From an uncultured Hymenobacter sp. (GTDB taxonomy: Bacteria; Bacteroidota; Bacteroidia; Cytophagales; Hymenobacteraceae): a stretch of DNA of 64,000 bases. Below are positions 60,250 to 64,000 of the stretch, piece after piece (position 1 is the stretch's first letter; each line of letters starts with the position of its first letter). A program made the position numbers and the translations under genes. Where the stretch lies: the NCBI GenBank assembly GCA_913776615.1, contig CAJYPK010000050.1, forward strand, positions 62,001-126,000, given 5' to 3'. Below the pieces are notes generated by a model that ran no database searches, was not told the origin of the DNA, and saw nothing but the letters and a program-made list of their open reading frames with translations.

Positions 60250-61950
60250 ATGAAAAAGATATTGTTGCTCACGCTGCTGGCACTTCCGGCCGCGGCCCAG
60301 AAAAAAGGCCCGGCGCTGGCCCGGCCCAAGCTGGTAGTGGGCATTGTGGTAGACCAAATGCGCTACGACTACCTCTACCGCTACTGGGATAAGTTCGGCA
60401 GCGGCGGCTTCAAGCGGCTGCTGGGCGAGGGCTTTAGCTACGAAAGCTGCCACTACAACTACGTGCCCACCTACACTGGGCCGGGCCACACGAGCGTCTT
60501 TACGGGCACCACGCCAGCCACCCACGGCATCGTGGGCAACAACTGGTTTGAGCGCGAAACGGGCAAAACCACCTACGTCACCGAAGACAAAACCGTGCAG
60601 CCAGTAGGCGGCACGCTGGCCGCCGGCCAGATGTCGCCGCGCCACAACCTGACCACCACCATCACCGACGAGCTGCGGCTGGCCACTAATTTTCAGAGCA
60701 AGGTCATTGGTGTGTGCATCAAGGACCGGGGCAGCATCCTGCCCGCCGGCCACGCGGCCAGTGCCGCGTACTGGTACGACGGCTCCAACGGCGGCTTTAT
60801 CACGAGTACCTTCTACACCCAAGCCCTGCCCGACTGGGTGCAGAAATTCAACGCCGCCGGCCACGCCGCCGAGTATTTGAGCCAGCCCTGGAATACGCTG
60901 CTGCCCATTGCCGAGTACACCGAGAGCACGCCCGACGACGTAACCTGGGAGTCGGCGTTTAAGGGCGAGGATAAGCCCGTGTTTCCGCACGACTTGCCCA
61001 AGCTGAGCGCCACGCCGTCTGCTGCCGTGAAAGCCACCGAGAAAGCCTCGGGCGAAAAGCAGCCCCTTGCCCCCGTCCGCAACCTCGACCTTATCCGCTG
61101 GACGCCCTTCGGCAACTCGCTCACCGCCGACTTCGCCCTCGAAACCCTGCGCCAGGAGCAAATGGGCCAGCGGGGTCAAACCGACTTCCTGACCATCAGC
61201 TTCAGCAGTACCGACTACGTGGGGCACCAGTTTGGCACCACGGCCATTGAAACCGAGGATACTTACCTGCGCCTCGACCGCGATCTGGCCAGGGTGCTCG
61301 ACGCCCTCGACAAGCAAGTGGGCAAGGGCCAGGCGCTCGTCTTCCTCACCGCCGACCACGCCGCCGACCAGGCCGCCGGCTTCCTGGAGGCGCACCGCCT
61401 GCCGGGCGGCGGCCTGGGCGTGGCCCCCCTGCGCGATTCGGTGCAGCAGGCGCTCGTGCGCTTGCACGGCCCCGGCAAGTGGATCCTCGATTTTGAAAAT
61501 CAGCAGGTGTATCTCAACCGCGAGCTGCTGACCGAGAAAAAGCTGGAGATGGCCAAGGTGCAAAACGAGGTAGCCGAAATTCTGCGCTTGCAGCCGCACA
61601 TCGCCCAGGCCATCTCGGCCACCGACTTGCAGCGCAACGCCTGGCCGGTGGGCCTGAGTATGTACCAGGCCAACGGCTTCTACGCCCCCCGCTCGGGCGA
61701 CGTACTCTTCGTGATGTCGCCGGGCTGGCTCGAAGCCTACTCCTACCCCGTCATAAAGGGCACCACCCACGGCGCCTCCTGGGCCTACGATACCCACGTA
61801 CCACTGCTATTCTGGGGCTGGCACGTGCGCCGGGGCGAATCGAATGCGGAAGTTAAAATCGTGGATATTGCTCCCACCGTGGCCCGCTTCCTGCACATTC
61901 AGGAGCCCAGCGGATGCAGCGGCGTGCCGCTTACGGAGGTCATGAAGTAG
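60250..61950 (+). CDS. pafA: PafA-type alkaline phosphatase
   Basis: 566 residues, signal peptide MKKILLLTLLALPAAAQ. Periplasmic phosphomonoesterase of the calcium-tolerant PafA group. Active-site residues align with the Elizabethkingia enzyme: nucleophile Thr76 (TYTGPGHTS), Asn97 (VGNNWF), Lys158 and Arg160 (IKDRGS). Metal ligands are in IVVDQMRYD, SFSSTDYVGHQFG and FLTADHAAD. Family insertions around 200-270 are retained. Own promoter, no Pho box recognised. Confidence 0.95.
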   Translation: MKKILLLTLLALPAAAQKKGPALARPKLVVGIVVDQMRYDYLYRYWDKFGSGGFKRLLGEGFSYESCHYNYVPTYTGPGHTSVFTGTTPATHGIVGNNWFERETGKTTYVTEDKTVQPVGGTLAAGQMSPRHNLTTTITDELRLATNFQSKVIGVCIKDRGSILPAGHAASAAYWYDGSNGGFITSTFYTQALPDWVQKFNAAGHAAEYLSQPWNTLLPIAEYTESTPDDVTWESAFKGEDKPVFPHDLPKLSATPSAAVKATEKASGEKQPLAPVRNLDLIRWTPFGNSLTADFALETLRQEQMGQRGQTDFLTISFSSTDYVGHQFGTTAIETEDTYLRLDRDLARVLDALDKQVGKGQALVFLTADHAADQAAGFLEAHRLPGGGLGVAPLRDSVQQALVRLHGPGKWILDFENQQVYLNRELLTEKKLEMAKVQNEVAEILRLQPHIAQAISATDLQRNAWPVGLSMYQANGFYAPRSGDVLFVMSPGWLEAYSYPVIKGTTHGASWAYDTHVPLLFWGWHVRRGESNAEVKIVDIAPTVARFLHIQEPSGCSGVPLTEVMK

Positions 61951-62019
61951 GCACTTCGGTCCCGGACCGTTTCTTTGCGTCACTTATTGTAGTTCCATTT
62001 CATTCCCCTACCAAAAAAC

Positions 62020-62574
62020 GTGGCCCATTTTAACCCCTGGCACGACATATCGGCCGGCGACAACATTCCGCAGACCGTAACCGGCGTCATCGAAATTCCC
62101 AAAAACAGCAAGGGCAAGTTTGAGCTTGATAAGGACAGCGGCCTGCTGAAGCTGGACCGCGTGCTGTTCTCGGCCGTGCACTACCCGGCCGCCTACGGCT
62201 TCATTCCGCGCACCTACTGCGACGACAAAGATCCGCTCGACATTCTGGTACTGTGCTCGGTCGATATCCCGCACATGTGCCTCGTAGAGGCCAAGGTTAT
62301 CGGTGTGATGCAGATGCTGGACCAAGACGAGGAAGACGATAAAATCATCGCCGTAGCCGCCCACGACGTGAGCGTGAACCACTACAACGAGCTCGGCGAC
62401 CTGCCGCCCTACATGATGCGCGAGATGCAGCGCTTCTTCGAAGACTACAAAGCTTTGGAGAATAAGCAAGTAGTGGTAAAGCAGTTCCTGGGCCGCGACG
62501 ATGCCTACCGCATCATCAACGAGAGCGTCAAGCTTTACGAAGCGACCTTCCCCGAGCACGCTGACGGTAAATAG
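62020..62574 (+). CDS. ppa: Inorganic pyrophosphatase, family I
   Basis: 184 residues with GTG start at 62020. Hydrolyses PPi to phosphate in the cytoplasm. Conserved Lys/Glu/Asp metal and substrate residues: [48 protein letters not shown] includes the signature D-x-[32 protein letters not shown] is typical for the Bacteroidota/plant-like branch. A TTTCTTTG near-consensus -7 box is about 43 bases upstream. Confidence 0.95.
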   Translation: MAHFNPWHDISAGDNIPQTVTGVIEIPKNSKGKFELDKDSGLLKLDRVLFSAVHYPAAYGFIPRTYCDDKDPLDILVLCSVDIPHMCLVEAKVIGVMQMLDQDEEDDKIIAVAAHDVSVNHYNELGDLPPYMMREMQRFFEDYKALENKQVVVKQFLGRDDAYRIINESVKLYEATFPEHADGK

Positions 62575-62608
62575 CCTAAGCCTACTTAGCGCTTTTCTGA
62601 CTTATTCC

Positions 62609-62708
62609 AGAACGTCATGCTGCGCTTGCCGGAGCACTTTGCTCGCCTCCTCAGGTTAGTACCTGGCGAGGTGAACAAGGTACCCCGGCAAGCGCAGCAT
62701 GACGTTCT
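62609..62708. repeat. Inverted repeat (AACGTCATGCTGCGC)
   Basis: Arms 62609-62632 and 62685-62708 are perfect 24-bp complements. A nested stem (CTCGCC/GGCGAG with AGGT/ACCT) fills the loop. Lies between ppa and the UbiA-like gene, which are co-directional. Confidence 0.88.
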
Positions 62709-62732
62709 GCTATAGCATTACCTCCCGTTCGT

Positions 62733-63593
62733 ATGCCCGCCGCCCGCCGCGCCCTACCCCTGCGCCTGCTCGATGCGCTGCTTTTCAGCAGCGTGTGGCT
62801 GGCCGCCGCTGCCGCCGCCCAAACGGCTTCCACCCTCCGCCTGTGGCCGGGGCAGGCTAGCGGGGCGGCCGGGCTGCACGTGGTAGTACTGGTTTTTGCG
62901 GCGACGCTGCTCACGTATAACCTCGACGCGGCGCTGCCCTTCAAATACCGGCAGCCGGCCGGTACTTCGGGGCGCAAGGCCTGGCAGCAGCAGCACCGCC
63001 CGGCGCTGGTGGCGCTAGCGGGAGCCGCGGCCCTGTCGGGAGCTTACTTACTGCTCGCCGATGGCTGGGTACATTTCCTGCCGGTGCTGTTGCCGCTGGC
63101 GGCGCTGGCCATCGGTTACTCGTGGCCGGTGCTGCCGTGGCGAGGCCGCTGGCGGGCCATTCGCGAAGTGCCGCTGCTCAAGGTGTTTCTTATTGCGGGG
63201 GTGTGGACGGCCGTCACGGTGGGCCTGCCCGCGCTGGCCCAGCACCAGCCGCTGGCCTCGGTGCTGGGGCTGGCGGGCCAGCGGTTTTGCCTGGTCACGG
63301 CACTGGCCATCGTTTTCGACATCCGCGACTACAGCCGCGACCGGGCGGTGGGGCTGCGTACCTTCCCGGTGCTGCTGGGCGTGGCCGGGGCCAAAGCCGT
63401 ATCGTTGGCCTTTCTCGCGGCCGAGCTGGTTTTAGGGATAAGCCGCGGGGCGAGCCCGCTAGCTGTCCTGCTATCCACGGCTACGGCCGGGACTGTCGTA
63501 CTGGCGGCGCGGGAAACGCGGGGCGACTATTTTTTTGCCCTCGTTACCGATGGGGTACTACTGGTACCGCCGCTGCTGTACCTATTTTTCTAG
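62733..63593 (+). CDS. UbiA-like prenyltransferase family membrane protein
   Basis: 286 residues, eight or nine transmembrane segments. The second Asp-rich motif is well kept (VFDIRDYSRDRAVGLRTFPVLLG). The first is divergent: TYNLDAALPFKYR instead of NDxxDxxxD. The family transfers prenyl groups to aromatic or other acceptors; with the altered first motif the substrate and even activity are uncertain. No quinone or heme gene is adjacent. Confidence 0.8.
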   Translation: MPAARRALPLRLLDALLFSSVWLAAAAAAQTASTLRLWPGQASGAAGLHVVVLVFAATLLTYNLDAALPFKYRQPAGTSGRKAWQQQHRPALVALAGAAALSGAYLLLADGWVHFLPVLLPLAALAIGYSWPVLPWRGRWRAIREVPLLKVFLIAGVWTAVTVGLPALAQHQPLASVLGLAGQRFCLVTALAIVFDIRDYSRDRAVGLRTFPVLLGVAGAKAVSLAFLAAELVLGISRGASPLAVLLSTATAGTVVLAARETRGDYFFALVTDGVLLVPPLLYLFF

Positions 63594-63636
63594 CTTCAAG
63601 GCAGCTTAGTAGCGCGCTCCTCAACCTAGCGCACTG

Positions 63637-63714
63637 ACGTAACACCAAGCTCCGGCCTGGTGAGACACCTGGCGAGCGTACCCAGACGCCGCACCAAGCC
63701 GGAGCTTGGCGTTA
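63637..63714. repeat. Inverted repeat, family 3 (GTAACACCAAGCTCC), copy B
   Basis: Arms 63637-63661 and 63692-63714. Two non-Watson-Crick positions on the plus strand (A/C and C/A) are both G-U in minus-strand RNA. Lies between convergent UbiA-like and nnrD genes, as copy A does between pgl and rpiA. Confidence 0.87.
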
Positions 63715-63769
63715 CAACAGTACTCCAACCCGAGAGCTGCTGTAAAGTCGTATTCGTCAAATCCGCTGC

Positions 63770-64000
63770 TTATTCTTCCAGATTGCGCAACGCTGGGCCG
63801 ATATGCTGCACCAAATCGCCCGCTACGAGGCCGGCCTCGCCGGTGGCAGCGGCGGCCAGGTCGCCGGCCAGGCCGTGGGCCAGCACGGCCAGCCGGGCAG
63901 CGCGCAGCGCATCGAGGCGCTGGTCGGCGCGCAGGGCCAGCGTGAGGCCGGTGAGCACGTCGCCGCTACCGCCGGTACCCATGCCAGGGTTGCCAGTGCT
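63770..64000 (-). CDS. nnrD: ADP-dependent NAD(P)H-hydrate dehydratase, C-terminal part (5' end beyond window)
   Basis: 77 codons visible; the frame is open to base 64000. The catalytic block [23 protein letters not shown], with the GGSGD nucleotide/catalytic Asp, and the following [35 protein letters not shown] are standard for the C-terminal half of NnrD (YjeF C-domain). Repairs hydrated NAD(P)H. In Bacteroidota it is usually fused to the NnrE epimerase; the visible part cannot show whether it is here. Confidence 0.92.
   Translation of the reverse strand, partial: STGNPGMGTGGSGDVLTGLTLALRADQRLDALRAARLAVLAHGLAGDLAAAATGEAGLVAGDLVQHIGPALRNLEE

Noticed and set aside
60148-61797. 549-codon open frame antisense to pafA
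   Set aside because: High GC at third positions leaves long stop-free antisense frames; the composition is low-information (runs of Ala, Val, His, Gly) and the sense frame has all PafA active-site residues.

Overview
The window looks like a chromosomal segment of a high-GC Bacteroidota, most likely a Hymenobacter-type Cytophagales. This rests on several things. There are many families typical of that group: PafA phosphatase, a TPR/PD40/OmpA lipoprotein, CarboxypepD_reg proteins, DUF4476, DUF4293 and DUF4174. Shine-Dalgarno sites are largely absent. Several intergenic regions carry the Bacteroidota -7 promoter element TAnnTTTG. Lipoproteins have short lipoboxes, one followed by an acidic surface-export tail. 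I see no transposase, integrase, prophage or CRISPR. The content is mainly housekeeping and metabolic.

Layout. 1-4.3 kb: truncated ketoacyl-ACP synthase III, a small secreted protein, tRNA-Phe with promoter and terminator, and two genes that together resemble a split ETF:menaquinone oxidoreductase. 4.3-8.8 kb: a repeat element, a conserved small protein, a PorE-like OmpA lipoprotein, a DUF4476 protein and a DUF4293 membrane protein. 8.9-12.3 kb: thiolase, kynureninase, a membrane protein. 12.3-18.5 kb: phospholipid genes (psd, cdsA), glutamate dehydrogenase, CPBP protease, dusB, DUF4174. 18.6-23.4 kb: oxidative pentose phosphate genes gnd-zwf-pgl with convergent rpiA. 23.5-32.3 kb: EamA transporter, a 1567-residue helicase-nuclease overlapped by two small membrane-protein genes, and an amino acid permease. 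32.4-37.4 kb: three tandem paralogues with a Cys-rich N-domain plus CarboxypepD_reg domain, a fourth single-domain relative, a lipocalin-like lipoprotein and an exported Mn-type superoxide dismutase. 37.4-48.7 kb: chromate transporter family, a Gly/Thr/Ser-repeat surface lipoprotein, a 2-oxoglutarate-type dioxygenase, kynurenine 3-monooxygenase, free-Met-sulfoxide reductase, MscS channel, ArsR-type regulator, hemA and a histidine kinase. 48.8-56.2 kb: surface-sugar genes (rfbA, UDP-GlcNAc 4-epimerase, rfbB, galE, UDP-HexNAc dehydrogenase, acetyltransferase, GT2). 56.5-64 kb: 3-hydroxyanthranilate dioxygenase, a membrane protein, a STAS-like protein, HAD phosphatase, pafA, ppa, a UbiA-like protein and truncated NAD(P)H-hydrate dehydratase.

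How the genes connect. Three enzymes leading from kynurenine toward quinolinate/NAD (kmo, kynU, 3-HAO) lie in the window at three separate loci. gnd-zwf-pgl-rpiA covers the oxidative pentose phosphate route. The rfbA/rfbB/galE/wbpP-like/tviB-like set should supply dTDP-4-keto-6-deoxyglucose, UDP-Gal and UDP-GalNAcA for surface polysaccharide.

The most unusual signal is not a protein. It is a set of several distinct intergenic inverted-repeat families whose edges sit on stop or start codons and in several cases supply those codons. The best candidate for an undescribed protein system is the helicase-nuclease with its two overlapping small membrane-protein genes, but its role is inference only.
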